Of a stretch of 64,000 bases of DNA, positions 13,701-28,697 are shown piece by piece (positions within the stretch are counted from its first letter, which is position 1; every line of letters starts with the position of its first letter). The DNA comes from Arthonia radiata. Its lineage: Eukaryota > Ascomycota > Arthoniomycetes > Arthoniales > Arthoniaceae. The notes below the pieces were generated by a model. The model was not told the DNA's origin. It made no database searches and saw nothing but the letters and a program-made list of their open reading frames with translations. The stretch spans positions 1,740,340-1,804,339 of the forward strand of contig PSQN01000003.1 of NCBI GenBank assembly GCA_002989075.1. Direction: 5' to 3'. Both the position numbers and the translations under genes were made by a program.

Positions 13701-16700
13701 TGTGCTTAGTAATTATAAATCTAAGAAATTCGACAGATTATTAATAAAACTAAGTTTTCTCGATATTAATTTGTAAATTGGTACGCATTAATCTTTCTAA
13801 TATCTTTTTAATATATTTCTTATATTCTTCTAGTATACAGCTATATACTTAAATATTGTTTAGATAAGTAGTTATAAATATATTTAGATAGTTACTAAGT
13901 ATATTGTTAATTAGCTTCTAAAATAATACTAGTACGTTTATTAGTCTAAAGAGTATAACACAATACTTAAAAAGTCTATATCTTATATAGAAGACAGTTT
14001 TCTATTCTTTATCTTCTTTTATATAGATTAAGTTATATACTCTTTATAAGTTAAACTTAGTAAACTATTGCGCGTCGTATAATTAATCTATAATTTTATT
14101 AATATATAGTAGCGAATATTAGTTTTTAATAGTTATTCTGTTTAATTATCTATAGTCTATATAAAGCCTTAGTTTGCTATTCTTCTTTAGTATAAAGAGT
14201 ATTAGATATCTAGCTAATAATGTTAATTTCTAAATAAAACCTTTTTTAAGGTTTTTATTGAGATAGTTGTAGAGCGCTTAATTTTTTACTTTTAATAGAA
14301 AGTATATTAAACCAAATATTGGCGTTTTATCTTCTTATAAAGGTATTGTATAATGTTATAGTTTATACTTTAATAGAGCTAAGTTTAGCTTAGCTTCGTT
14401 ATATAGGTATTAAAATTAATTATATTTCTTAAGTATCTTAGTAATTAGCTAAGTACTTATTGTTATATAGAATTGTTAATATACAGTTGTCTCTTGTTTA
14501 TACTGATATATAGTTAGCTATAGACGAGATACTACATTAAAATTCTCTTATAACATATTTAAGTATTAAAGTATAGTAGTACTAATTTATATAAGTTCTT
14601 TATTGCACTTCTTATTTTTACTACTAAAAATAGCTTATAGAATATTTATTCTGTAGAACGACTTTTGTTTAGAGTACTTATATCTAGTAAAAAGAAGTTT
14701 CTTAGTTCTTTAATCTACTTCTAGGTTATATTGTTGTAACTAAGGTATACTTAGTATAGCGTAATATTAGTTAATATTTACAATATTATAAGTAATTTCT
14801 TCTTAATAGTTCTCAATAGTTATATTTATTAATAAAGTTTTATAATTAACTCTTTTCTCTGCCTCTTAAAATTTAAATAGTATATAGAGTAATTTCTTCT
14901 TTTATATTTATATTTAATACTCTTTAACGTAGCGTATTAAAATAAAGTTGCTTATTACGTTTAAATCGATTACAATTTTAATATTCCTATTATTTATTAT
15001 TATTTAAGTATATAAGTATATTTTATAAGCAGCTAAGCTTATATAAAGCTATACTTTTAAAGAGTTTAACTATTAAATAAGCCGATACTACTACTCTCAA
15101 AGTAGTTGGCTTAGTCTTTTTTCTATTAATTATATACGTTCTAAAGTATCTTAAGTACTAGAATCTATTATTAGTTAATTTACTATAAGAATTCCTATAT
15201 TAAATGTTTTAGCACTACTTTTATTATAACGTTTAGTTTATTATTTATAATCTTTGCTTTAATTATACAACTATTACTAGTTAAAACTTATTATATTTGT
15301 AAGTTATATATTGTTAGTTAAAGATATTAGTACTAACTATATAATTTTAAACCTCTAATAAGATAGTTTATTAGTTATTATAAGCGTAAGTAAATATATC
15401 TTAGAATATTATTAATATCTTTATTAGCGCTTAACTTTCTATTATAAAAGGCTAGCTAATAAAGTCTCTATATTATTCCTTTTTAACAGATTAGAGTTTA
15501 TTCTTTCTAATTAGTATTGTTCTCGAGCAAGGATTCTATACTATTAGAATCTATATTTTTATCTTTAAGTTGTTATCTTGTCTATAACGTATCAAAGATA
15601 CTATCTTGCTTAACTTCTATAGTTTACTTTTTCTTAAATTTCTTCTAAATCTTTAAATAAGGTAACTTAAACTATCTTCGAATAAGACTTAATTCTTATA
15701 TTAAACCTTGTTTTAGAGATATTAGTTTCTTTAATTACTATTCTAACTCTTACTTATTAAATTTGTAGATTGTATAATCGTTATTATAGTACGCGGTCTA
15801 AAATAGTATTTTATATAGTATAACGGTCTTTAATATCTATTGCCTTAAAATAGTACGGTTAATATTGTTTCAATTCTATAAATTGTATTGTTTCTGTTTT
15901 ATCTAACGTTTCTTTGTTTCTTCCTATAATTTATTATCTGTATTCTAGTTCTAATATAACTCGGATAGGGCTAGCTTATAGAAGGTGTTCTAATAGACGT
16001 CCTTTTGTTCCTTAGTTAGGCCGGTTATATATTTGTACTAGTTCTAATTACTTTTTAATAGTAATTCTAGGTCTTAAAGTATACGACCCCTAGTTAAGTT
16101 AATATTCTAACGATTAGTAAAGATTATAAGTACGTTTATTGCTTTATTATAATTTTTGTTATCTTGTATCTAAATAGTTATATTAAACTATTATTGTAGT
16201 AAGTAAAGTCTTTAAGATTAATTATTATTACGCTCGCTTTGTTTAGTACTGTTAAACTATTATTTCTTGAAATAGTATTTCTTAATCTAGTGTCCTAGTC
16301 TTCTATAATATAAGTATAGCTTGTTCTTTATTCTATGTTCTCTTTCTTAGTTATTTAAGTTTTTTAAAAGCTTTATAAAATTTAATTCTATTAGATTGCC
16401 TCGGTCTTATTGTAGATTTGCTCGATTCTTTATTTTATAAAACCTGTTAGTAGGGTTACCCTTCTTTTTTATCTATCTTTTAAAGTTACTTTTATTAATC
16501 TTCTTTATTTATTATATAAAGTTATTAAGATTATTAAACTTCTCTCTATAAATATAGATTATTTTCTTAATATAATTCTTAAGTTCTTTATAGAAGGTTT
16601 TAATAAAGAGTTTCTTATTCTATCTTATTTAATTAGTATACTGTATAAATTTAGTAGTATACCTGCTTACTAGTCCTATTTATTTAAGATTCCAAAGCTT

Positions 16701-17138
16701 TTTAGTAGCGACGCATCTAGCTTCGGTCTAACTAAAAATCTCTTAAAGCTTTTTTTAGAAGAAGATAAAGCTAGCAAAGAATTTATTAGTATTCTCGCGC
16801 CTACTCTTTATTAGAGTAAATAAAAAGTCGTTAAAGTAATACTTAACTTACTTATAAGTATCTCTATCTATATAAAAGGTAGCGAATAGAATTATAGTAG
16901 TGTTATTCAGAAACTAGTCTTTATAAGTTTTAAAATATATAGCTAAGCGTATTAAAAATAAAGTAACTTTAAAACGTTTATTTAAGAAGCTTTTTTCTAT
17001 CTTAGTGTTAATATTCGATTTTATACTTGTACTAGCTATTCTATTAGCTAACCTATTTATAGCGTTGCGGCTATTAGGTACTAAAGTAGTAAATATAATT
17101 AATCTACTTTCTCTATTTTTATAGTAAGTCTATTAAAG

Positions 17139-17583
17139 TATAACGCCGGTCGCTAAGTAAACTAAACTAAGGCTTACTTACTTTATATACTTATTAACCT
17201 TAGTAGTAAGTATCTTGTATACTAGAGACTAAAAGGTAGGAGAGGCAAGATAGATTATAAAGATTAAGAGAAGCTTAACGAAATAAAAGATAAAGTACGT
17301 TACTTAAATATAGTTAAGAAACTTATATTTAAATATTAAGTTAATAAACTAAAGTTTATTTTAAGGTTAGCTATTAGTTTAGCTATATAGTCTAAGATAT
17401 ATAAATATATTTCTCTATATCTAACGGTTCCGATAGTTCCTCTGTCGCGTTATTGGGATTCTATTGCGATATAGCGACGTTGCTAACGTCACTATATCGG
17501 AGTTATCGGGTATCCTATATAATACTCTAATAAGGCTGGCTGCGCTTAGCCTTGTACTAGCCGAATATAGTAAGACCGTAATA
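17139..17583 (-). repeat. Upstream LTR of the full-length Gypsy element
   Basis: This 445-bp partner of 10,349-10,793 keeps more G+C in its last 180 bp than the other copy. It is followed directly by the CTTAA target duplicate. It is the 5' LTR in the minus-strand orientation. Confidence 0.9.
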
Positions 17584-17612
17584 CTTAAGAAGATTAAGTA
17601 GTGTCTTTAAGA

Positions 17613-17795
17613 TCTATAGTAATTAGAAAATTACTAGAATATAACTAGTAGCATCTTAAACTAATAGTAATTAGAAAATTACTAGAATATTATCTATAGT
17701 ATCTTAAGTCTATAATAATTAGAAAATTACTAGAATATTATTTATAGTATCTTCAAAACCTATAGTAATTAAAAAATTACTAGAATATTACTAGT
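17613..17795. repeat. Tandem array of four hairpin units
   Basis: Four units of about 48-50 bp begin near 17,613, 17,661, 17,710 and 17,760. Each carries AGTAATTAGAAAATTACT or a close variant, which is a 7-bp inverted repeat around a 4-base loop. The array starts about 30 bp right of the Gypsy LTR and its target duplicate. I do not know its function; it could be a subterminal repeat of a DNA transposon. Confidence 0.8.
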
Positions 17796-20827
<3,032 letters not shown>

Positions 20828-21342
20828 TTAAATTGGATGCAGGGAAGAAGAAGGATACTACTATAAAGAGTAGAAAGACGAGACTAGCTTAAGACTAGTA
20901 CAATACTTAGGCTTGGTACAGGTACAATACTTAGTAGCAAGAAGAAGCTATTGTTATATTATCTGTCTTATTAGCTAGAATTCTTTAAAGAGATCCTAGC
21001 TTATATATCTAAGTTTAGCAGTCTATATAGAACTTACTAGATATCTATTCTTTTGATAGAGGCTAGATAACCCGTAACTTACTGTATAAGATAGTAATTC
21101 TGTCTATTTAAAACTATTAGTTTTTAAGTCTGTTCTATGTTGTTTTAAACTACAAGCCAGCTGTTTAAGACAGATTATACAATACTCCTTTTTGTCTTAG
21201 ACCCGGGCTACTAGGCCCGACCCTTTAGATAAAAGGCTTGTTCTATTCTAAACTAAGACAGCTAATAGAACCTATCTAATACTCCGGGCCCCTGAGGGTT
21301 CCGGCTAACCAGCTAGTTGGTTAATTTCTAATACTTACTTAA
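20828..21342 (+). repeat. TTAA-flanked ~500-bp repeat, copy A
   Basis: The copy lies between TTAA at 20,828-20,831 and TTAA at 21,339-21,342. It shares its full length with copies B and C, starting with a GGATGCAGGGAAGAAG-type end and closing with a GGCTAACCAGCTAGTTGG stretch. An internal inverted pair (CAGCTGT ... ACAGCT) could form a hairpin. It has no coding frame. The family is not one I recognise; TTAA duplication is typical of piggyBac-type insertion, but no terminal inverted repeat is visible, so this is only a hint. Confidence 0.8.
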
Positions 21343-23071
21343 GTATAAGAGCTTTAATAAAATTAAGTATTTTAATATTATTTACTAAAGTCTACTTAGA
21401 GATACTTAATAGTTTTAAAGTAAAAGTATTATTATATATCTTTTAAATTAGCTTTAAGAGATATATAGTTATTATATATATAATATAATCTTAAATTTTA
21501 TTAGTATTAAAGCTCTATACCCTTACCTTATAGTAAAATATTACTAGTATATATATATTAAAGCTATTTAATATAAAATACTTAGTATAATAGAAATTAG
21601 CATTATTCTAAGGTAATATTTACTACTACTTTTAAAAATTAAGATAGTATTATAGTAATAATAGCTCTTTACCTATATTTATACTACTAAATTACTTTTA
21701 AATAAAAAAAAGAACTAATATTTAATAATAAAAAGAAGAAATATAGAGAATAATCTATTTTTATTAATTATAAAAATCTATATTATTAACTAACTTTTTT
21801 TAAGCTAACTAAAGTTACTTAATAGTAAGTTAGTCTTCATAAATAAAATTTAGTTACTTTTTAAAGACCTTAGTATTTTAAAAATTCTATAAATTTATAC
21901 TAAACTAATTTTTATGAAATCTCTTTATTACTTTATATACTCTATTAACTAAACTTTTATTAACAAATATTAGCTTTAAATTATAGTAATTAGTCTTATA
22001 AGATAATAATTTATTAATAGTAGGTATTTATAAAGTAGATAGTATATATTTATTATAAATAATAGGTATCTTAGAATAAATATTTAAAATTATATTAAAT
22101 ATTTAAAAGAGCTAAATATTTTAATATACTAGTTTTCTTTAAAAAGAATTTACTCTATATTTTTAAATAAAAATTAAATAATAAGATTGAATATTAAATA
22201 TTTTAATTTTTCTTCTAAAATATTACTATAAATAGCTTTTTTAGTAATTACTAAAGTAAGCTTATTCTTCTTATTTAAATAAGCTTATAGAATGTCTTTA
22301 TAGTATTAGAAATTATTATATATAATAATAAGTAATTTCTTTTTTTTTAAGTTAAAAAATTTATATAACTCTTTTATTTACTTATAAAGCTAAATTATAA
22401 GTATCTAGTAACTCTTATATAGTCTTAAACTAGATAGCGTATTAAAATATTAATGTTAAGTACTAATAAAGTAGAAATAAATACTAAATATATATATTAA
22501 TCTATTATATTACTTTTATATAAATATTCTTAAAAGAACTATAAGTATAAGTATAATATATAATAAATAATAATTAAGACTGAAAGAAGTAGTCTCTTAT
22601 AATATTTTACTAGCTTACTAAGATTAAAGTAGCCATTAAAGAAAATAATAGAAAAATAGTACTTTTACTTTAAAATTAAATTAAATTAAATTAAATATAA
22701 GAATTATATAAATATAGTAGAAATATTCTAGCTTACTTTACTATATAACTTTTTAAAGTATAATTAGCTATTATTTAGTTCTTTTAAATACTTTAGTTCT
22801 TTATATACTTAGTATATAAGTATAGTAGTAAACGCTATACTACTATTAACTAAAAGCTTAAAGAAATTAATATATATTCAATTAATAATAGTACTTTAAT
22901 TTAAAACATATATAAAAAACTTTTAGTAAGTAGCTAGTATTTAGTATCTATTTTTTATAATATTTAGTAGCTCTTTAATTAGCCTTATTAATTACTTTTA
23001 AAATTACTTTCAATTACTTTATATAGGTTATATAGAGTTGTTTTTACTCTACTTTCTTATATTAAACTAAC
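21343..23071. repeat. Unclassified RIP-degraded DNA between TTAA repeats
   Basis: A 1.7-kb A+T-rich stretch between copy A and the inverted copy B. It has no long frame. It could be the remains of an internal region if A and B were ever the ends of one element, but separate insertions explain the TTAA pairs as well. Confidence 0.5.
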
Positions 23072-24095
23072 TAAATATTGTTGAAAATTAATCAACTAGC
23101 TGATTAGCCGGAACCCCCAGGGGCCTAGAGTATTAGACAGGTCCTACCAGCTGTCTCGGTCTAGAATAGAACAAGCCTTTTACCTAAAGGGTCGGGTCTA
23201 GTAGCCCGGACCTAGGACAAAAAGAAGCATTGTACGACCCGTTTAGACAGCTGGCCTGTAGTTTAAGACAATATAGAATAGACTTAGAGACTAATAGTTT
23301 TAGATAGACAGAATTACCGTCTTATACAGTAAGTTATAGGTTATCTGGCTTCTATCAAAAGAACAGATATCTAGTAAGTTCTACACGGGCCGCTAAACTT
23401 AGATATATAAGCTAGAATCTCTCTAGAGGATTCTAGCTAACAAGACAGACAATATAACAACAGCTTCTCCTTGCTACTAAGTATTGTACTATTAAAAAGG
23501 TGGCAGGAAAGAAGAAGAATACTACTACAAAGAGTAGGAAGACGAGACTAGCTTAAGACTGATACAATACTTAGGCTTAATATAGGTACAATACTTAGTA
23601 GCAAGGAGAAGCTGTTGTTATATTGTCTGTCTTGTTAGCTAGAATCCTCTAGAGAGATTCTAGCTTATATATCTAAGTCTAGCGGCCTGTGTAGGATCTA
23701 CTAGATATCTGTTCTTTTGAATAGAGACTAGACAACCCGTAACTTACCGTATAAGACAGTAATTTCGTCTATTTAAAACTGTTAGTCTTAGTCTATCCTA
23801 TGTTGTCTTAGACTACGGGCCAGCTGTCTAGGACGGGTCGTGCAATGCTTCTTTTTGTCCTAAGCCCGGGCCACTAGGCCCGATCCTTTAGGTAAAAGGC
23901 TTGTTCTATTCTAGACCGGGACAGCTGGTAGGACCTGTCCAATACTCCGGGCCCCTGAGGGTTCCGGCTAACTAGCTAGTTGGTTAATTTCCAATATGTA
24001 TCTGTATTAAGCCTGAGTATTGCACTAGTCTTAAGCTGGTCTCGTCTTCCTACTCTTTGTAGTAGTATCCTTCTTCTTCCCTGCAACCTTTTTAA
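23072..24095 (-). repeat. TTAA-flanked ~500-bp repeat, copy B, split by copy C
   Basis: Copy B is inverted relative to A and C. Its outer boundaries are TTAA at 23,072-23,075 and 24,092-24,095. Its sequence runs from 23,076 to 23,491, is interrupted by copy C, and resumes at 24,011-24,091 with the missing roughly 80 bp of the same repeat. Joining sites match copy C's own internal sequence around a TTAA, so the interruption lies exactly at a TTAA. Confidence 0.82.
23492..24010 (+). repeat. TTAA-flanked ~500-bp repeat, copy C, nested in copy B
   Basis: A 511-bp unit (23,496-24,006) sits between TTAA at 23,492-23,495 and TTAA at 24,007-24,010. It is the most G+C-rich and the least RIP-altered of the three copies, in keeping with its being the youngest, since it lies inside copy B. 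Its 3' tail differs from those of A and B. It has no coding capacity. Confidence 0.85.
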
Positions 24096-24861
24096 CAAAT
24101 ATACTTTAGTATCTTTATTATAATAAGATAGTAAGAATAGCTTATTTAACTAAAGTAGTTTATTGAAAGTTTTATAAAAATTTACTAATATTATATAATA
24201 GAGTAATAATTACTTTATTAAATATACTTATTAAAATACTTAAATATATTATAGTTATAAAGAACAAAGGTTTTTAAAGTTACTACTAAATATAAAATAT
24301 ACAACTACAAAAAAGCTATAAGTTAGACTTAAATTTTAAATATATGGTAATAAAAATTTCTATGTTAAGTATTATATAACTATAAATCTTTTATAAATCC
24401 CTTACTAAAGCCCTACGAAGAGGGTACGACAACCCTACACACGCTTAAATATACTACCCTACCGAAACGTTTAGGGTCTGAGTCAACTAAGACTACTTAT
24501 CGACCCCGAGCTTTGTTAGGAACTCCCGAGTAAGCTCGCCGATGGTAGGCATTGTGGTAGCTTGGAGTGGAGGACTCTTGGATGTAGAGTTCGTGGGAGG
24601 CTTTTAGCAGTCAAAATAAGGCGCCAAGTTGTTAATCTACCGTTTACCGAAGTTTTAGAGGAAAGACAGCAAGCAACGAAGACAGCGCAATTGAGTGCAT
24701 AGTTTGGCTAGCTGTTCTTCCTGACACCTTCACAGGCGGCTCGGTATATAGTATTTATTAGGAAAATTGTCGGGTCGCGAAATCTTCTCTGCTTATAGAA
24801 TGCGATAATGCGCCTGGCTCTGCAGTCGTAAATTGCTACGCTTACGCATGTTCATACAAGT
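24096..24861. other. Transition zone from RIP block to gene-rich DNA
   Basis: 24,096-24,400 is still A+T-rich and lacks CA/TG. From about 24,400 the sequence becomes mixed, with runs such as the one near 24,540-24,600 of ordinary composition. From about 24,660 it is fully normal and forms the 3' flank of PMR1. I see no gene or RNA in it. Confidence 0.7.
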
Positions 24862-27800
24862 CTATACAGTCGTACTATACCCTCCCAGACCTCGTTGACT
24901 TTGCCGTCTCCTCCAAAACTTTCTCCCCTCATCCACCCAAAATACACAGCTCGCAACCAACAATAGTCGTATCAGGTCGAGAAAGCCCAATGCTTCCGTT
25001 TGAAAGACGTTCTGCAGCGGAGGGAAGTATATTACCAGTGCCTGCCCACACAAGCTCCCTCCCACTGCATAGTTAAACATCTTATTTGAGAATATTCCAA
25101 TCTCGCCGCGCAGGACGGATTTACCTTCTGAGCGGCAAGTGAGGGCGTTGAACATGTCGAAGAGAACAAAAGAGGTGAAGGTCATTGTGGTGTCACGGGC
25201 GGTGATCTTTCCATCGGTAGACATTTCGTGGACGTAGGTAAGTAGGGTGCCAATCATGATGACGGCAGCTGACTGGAGGACGCGCTGAATGAGAGCAGTT
25301 GTGAGCACTCGAGCGTGCTTGGAGCGTGGCGGACGGGACATGACGGCTGGGTCGACTGGCTCTACGCCTAATGACTGAGCAGGAGGACCATCCATCAAAA
25401 TGTCTATGACACGTTAGCACAGCTCGTGGCTACGGTCGAATTAAATAGAGACAACAAGACTTACTGATCCACAGAATCTGCATAGCATTTAGCGGATTGG
25501 GAAAGCCGAGCAAAGTGCTCAGAAATACGAGACTGAGTGCAGCAGCACTGGTGCTAAGCTGGAATGTCAGAAAGTTCTGGATGTTTGAGAAGATGCCTTT
25601 GCCTTCTTCGATGGCGTTGAGAATGGTGGAGAAGTCGTCGTCTGTCAAGATCATATCTGCGGCCTCTTTGGCCACATCGGTTCCCAGACGACCCATGGAC
25701 ACGCCAATGTCGGCCTTCTTCAAGGCCGGTGCATCGTTGACACCATCACCAGTCATTGCGACCACGTCGCCACGAGCTTGCAAGGCACGCACAATTTTCA
25801 TCTTGTGCTCAGGGCTCGTCCTTGCGAAAATGTTAGTAGTCACAATGGTCTGCGACAACTCTTCCTCAGTCATTCGGTCGAGCTCTTCGCCATTCACAAC
25901 AGGCTTGCCTATGGCCGAGTTTGGGTTTACTGGCATCCCAAGCTTCTTGCTTACTGCCATAGCGGTCTCTTCAGAATCACCAGTGATCATGATGACCTTG
26001 ACGCCGCCAGCCATAAGGCGCCGAATAGAGCGATCAACGTTCTTGCGAGGAGGATCGCTCATACCGACAAGACCTGCGAATGACAACCCGCGGAATAATT
26101 GATCGTTGCTTTGGTTCTCTTCTGACTGCCCAGCGGGCTGACCACAAGCGAAGCCAAGAACGCGCAAACCATCTCTCGACATGTCGTTCGCCGCGTCTTG
26201 AGCTTTCTTTCGATGAGCTTCATCCAGTACCACCTCGTGCCCTTCCCGAGTGATGTACGTGTCGCATCGCTTGAGAACCTGCTCAATCGCACCTTTGACA
26301 TACGCAATGCTACGCGAGTCTGACGAATCATCTTCGCTTGAACCAGAATGCACAACGCCCATCCACTTCCTCTCCGAACTGAAGGGAGTCTCCTTGTCTC
26401 TTGCTCCAAGTCGCTCCCGAACATCGCTCTCACCTAGAGCATCCAAAAGATCGAGCATAGCCACATCGGTCGGCTGACCCAACCACCTGCTCTTCACCGT
26501 TTCTGATTCATCGCCACTTGTTGATGCCCATATTGCTGATGAAGCGACTGATGAGTTTGCGTGATTGTTGAGTCGCGCGTTGTTTGCCACGTTCGCGACT
26601 CGCAATATCTGCTTCGTGGGCTTGTCATAGACATGCGACTGATGCAAGCTGGACGGCTCAAACGCAGAAGCACTATCGGAATGCCATAACTTCGTAACGG
26701 TCATATGGTTCATAGTTAGTGTGCCAGTCTTGTCGCTGCAGATAACGTTTACTGATCCTAATGTTTCCACGCTTGGTAGTCGCTTCACGATCGCGTGTCT
26801 CCTTGACATCCGAAAGACACCCAAAGCGAGCGTAACTGTCACGATGATGGGTAGCCCCTCAGGGATTGCGGCAACAGCTAGCGATACACCTGTCTGGAAC
26901 ATGTCGAGAAATGTCCAGCCCCGCCACAGTCCGATGAGCATGATGAAGCCGATGACGCCGAACGACATGTAGCTCAAGTCTTTGCCCAGACGGTCCATAG
27001 ACATCTGTAATGGTGTTCTGGGGCTCTCGATCTCTTCCAAAGACTTTGAAACTGCGCCAAACTCGGTCGCGCCGCCTGTACCGATTACGATGCCATGTCC
27101 GTATCCCGATCGTACAAGTGTGCCCATGAATGCGACATTGGTCTGTTCGTTCAATCGAAGGTCCGCACCCACTGTGCCAGACGCTACAGAAGCGTATTCG
27201 CTCGGCTGTCGGACTTTGACTGCCTTCTCAAGCGACCCAGAAGACTTCGACACAGGTTCATTCTCGCCAGTGAGATTCGACTCGTCAATGGACAGGTCGG
27301 CGCAATGCGTAATCCTCACATCAGCCGGGATGCGATCGCCGGTGTAGAATGACACCAGGTCACCAACTACCAATGACGCTGCTGATACGGTGCGGTTGTA
27401 CTGTTCTGCGGGCCGGTTCAGGTGCTTCTCTTGCGTGTTTGCTGCCGCCATTCCGTTGGCTGTGCCAGCATTTCTTATAAGGTTGGCGTAGTGTGGCACG
27501 AGCCGGCTCAGGGCCTCGAGAGACTTCTCGGATCTATACTCCTGCACAAAGCCCACTGTAACCACAATCGTGACGGCAGCTGCGATACTGATTGCGTCTT
27601 CCAGGTTACCCATCACCAAAGACACGGCCGCAGAGCCCAGCAGCAGCAGAATCAATGTCTCCTGGAATTGCTGCACGAAGCGCTTCCATAGCGGCTCGGG
27701 CTCTTCGTGTGGTAAGTCATTTGCACCGTCGCTGTGGAGCCTTCTCTCTCCCTCGCCAGGGCTAAGGCCATCCGAAAGTGAAGTACCCAAGCGATCAGCG

Positions 27801-28029
27801 GTTTCTTCGGGGCTCAAGATAGCGTATTGCGAAGTCTTTGGTACCTGTCCGCTGCTGTCAGCTCAGAATTGTTGTATCTTATAACCACACTCACTCCTGT
27901 CGACGCATTGGACTTCTGGCTCTGTCTTGACGAGGGTCTGGAGAAAGGGGGTGTTGCGGAGTCGCCAGGCTGTAAACGGCCATTTGGTAGGTTGTGTAGC
28001 GGTAGTGTTGGGGTCTCGGACCGGCCCAT
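24862..28029 (-). CDS. PMR1: PMR1-type Ca2+/Mn2+-transporting P-type ATPase
   Basis: This gene encodes a P2A-type ATPase of the Golgi secretory-pathway Ca2+/Mn2+ pump family. The model is complement(24862..25403, 25465..27844, 27895..28029), 1018 aa, with introns of 61 and 50 bp. The first join gives a phase-0 link of ACAGGA to GTACCA; the second restores an [11 protein letters not shown] motif in the transmembrane region, which is conserved in the family. Visible motifs are TGENEP (actuator), PEGLP (ion-binding helix), DKTGTLT with the phosphorylated Asp at about residue 416, and [15 protein letters not shown]. The minus-strand start at 28,029 was chosen because frames beginning near 27,817 have only TTG there. 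Length fits the family (about 950-1050 aa). The stop lies about 770 bp from the nearest repeat. It is divergent to RAD21 across a 668-bp promoter. Confidence 0.95.
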
Positions 28030-28697
28030 GGCCGCAAAGTCATGTGGGCAGCCCGCCTTATCGAGGTCGAGGCGTGGTGAAAGTGTGCTGCTTCAATGCA
28101 TATTGAGCAGGCACATAAACGGTAAGAACGGCAGTCGCGTGGGTGATGTACGATGCTGATACGACAAGTGGACACCTCTAAACCGCGACGTGCATGGACA
28201 AAGCTACCTATTGCGTGAACGTGCAGCGTGGACAAATGACTGAGCCGCTATATTACAAGTCTAAAGCTATCTACGGTCCTCGAGACGAGATGGAGCGTCC
28301 ATGAATTTGCTGCTTGCGGCCATTAGCCATTAGCGTCGGACTTAGCATCTGAGATACTACCTTAGGGTTTGAGATGCCCTTTTACCAGCCACGCGCTTTC
28401 CTTCAGCATCCTCTGCCTGCGTCGCATCACCATTCCTCATCTCCACCGACCTCAAACGCTCCCACCATCTACAGCCACAAGTTGTCTGTCACCCTCTCGA
28501 TCATAATCTCCAGAATTGTGCCCAGCCGCAGCGCCACTGAAAGACTGTTGGAAAAGTTCCGAGGCGCGTGTCCGCGACCCACAACAAAACAACGCGTGCG
28601 ACACTGGCGCGTTTGCTAGTGCCACCTCATTGAGCGCTCATGCGCTCCTAAATTTATTTAAGAATTCACACTCTAGAAACGACACGCACAAGATACA
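28030..28697. other. Divergent promoter between PMR1 and RAD21
   Basis: A 668-bp spacer between two divergent genes. It holds an ACGCGT hexamer at 28,592-28,597, about 100 bp upstream of the RAD21 start, and further GCGCGT/GGCGCGT copies nearby. The small frames in it look accidental. Confidence 0.6.
28592..28597 (+). promoter_or_regulatory. MCB-like box upstream of RAD21
   Basis: ACGCGT, the MluI cell-cycle box bound by MBF (Mbp1/Swi6) in yeasts, lies 101 bp upstream of the kleisin start. RAD21/MCD1 is an MBF-type G1/S target in yeast. The hexamer also occurs elsewhere in this window, so function is inferred. Confidence 0.4.

Larger units (their letters stand above)
10349..17583 (-). mobile_element. 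Gypsy-type LTR retrotransposon, full length but decayed
   Basis: The element has an LTR of equal length (445 bp) at each end and is flanked by the 5-bp direct repeat CTTAA (10,344-10,348 and 17,584-17,588), the normal Gypsy target duplication. The pol region reads on the minus strand: a reverse-transcriptase active-site patch lies near 13.85 kb with further RT sequence to about 14.4 kb, and gag should lie toward 15-17 kb. Structurally it looks whole in length, but the inside is thoroughly RIP-mutated with a great many breaks, so it is a dead fossil. The two LTRs differ mostly by transitions, so divergence here measures RIP as much as age. Confidence 0.88.

Noticed and set aside
23494-24093. 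A 600-bp MITE with 85-bp terminal inverted repeats
   Set aside because: The apparent right inverted repeat is the missing end of copy B beyond the insertion, as shown by TTAA on both sides of the inserted unit.
20828-24095. One large transposon with copies A and B as long terminal inverted repeats
   Set aside because: Each copy has its own pair of TTAA flanks and its own 3' tail, which separate insertions explain better, although the inverted arrangement is suggestive.
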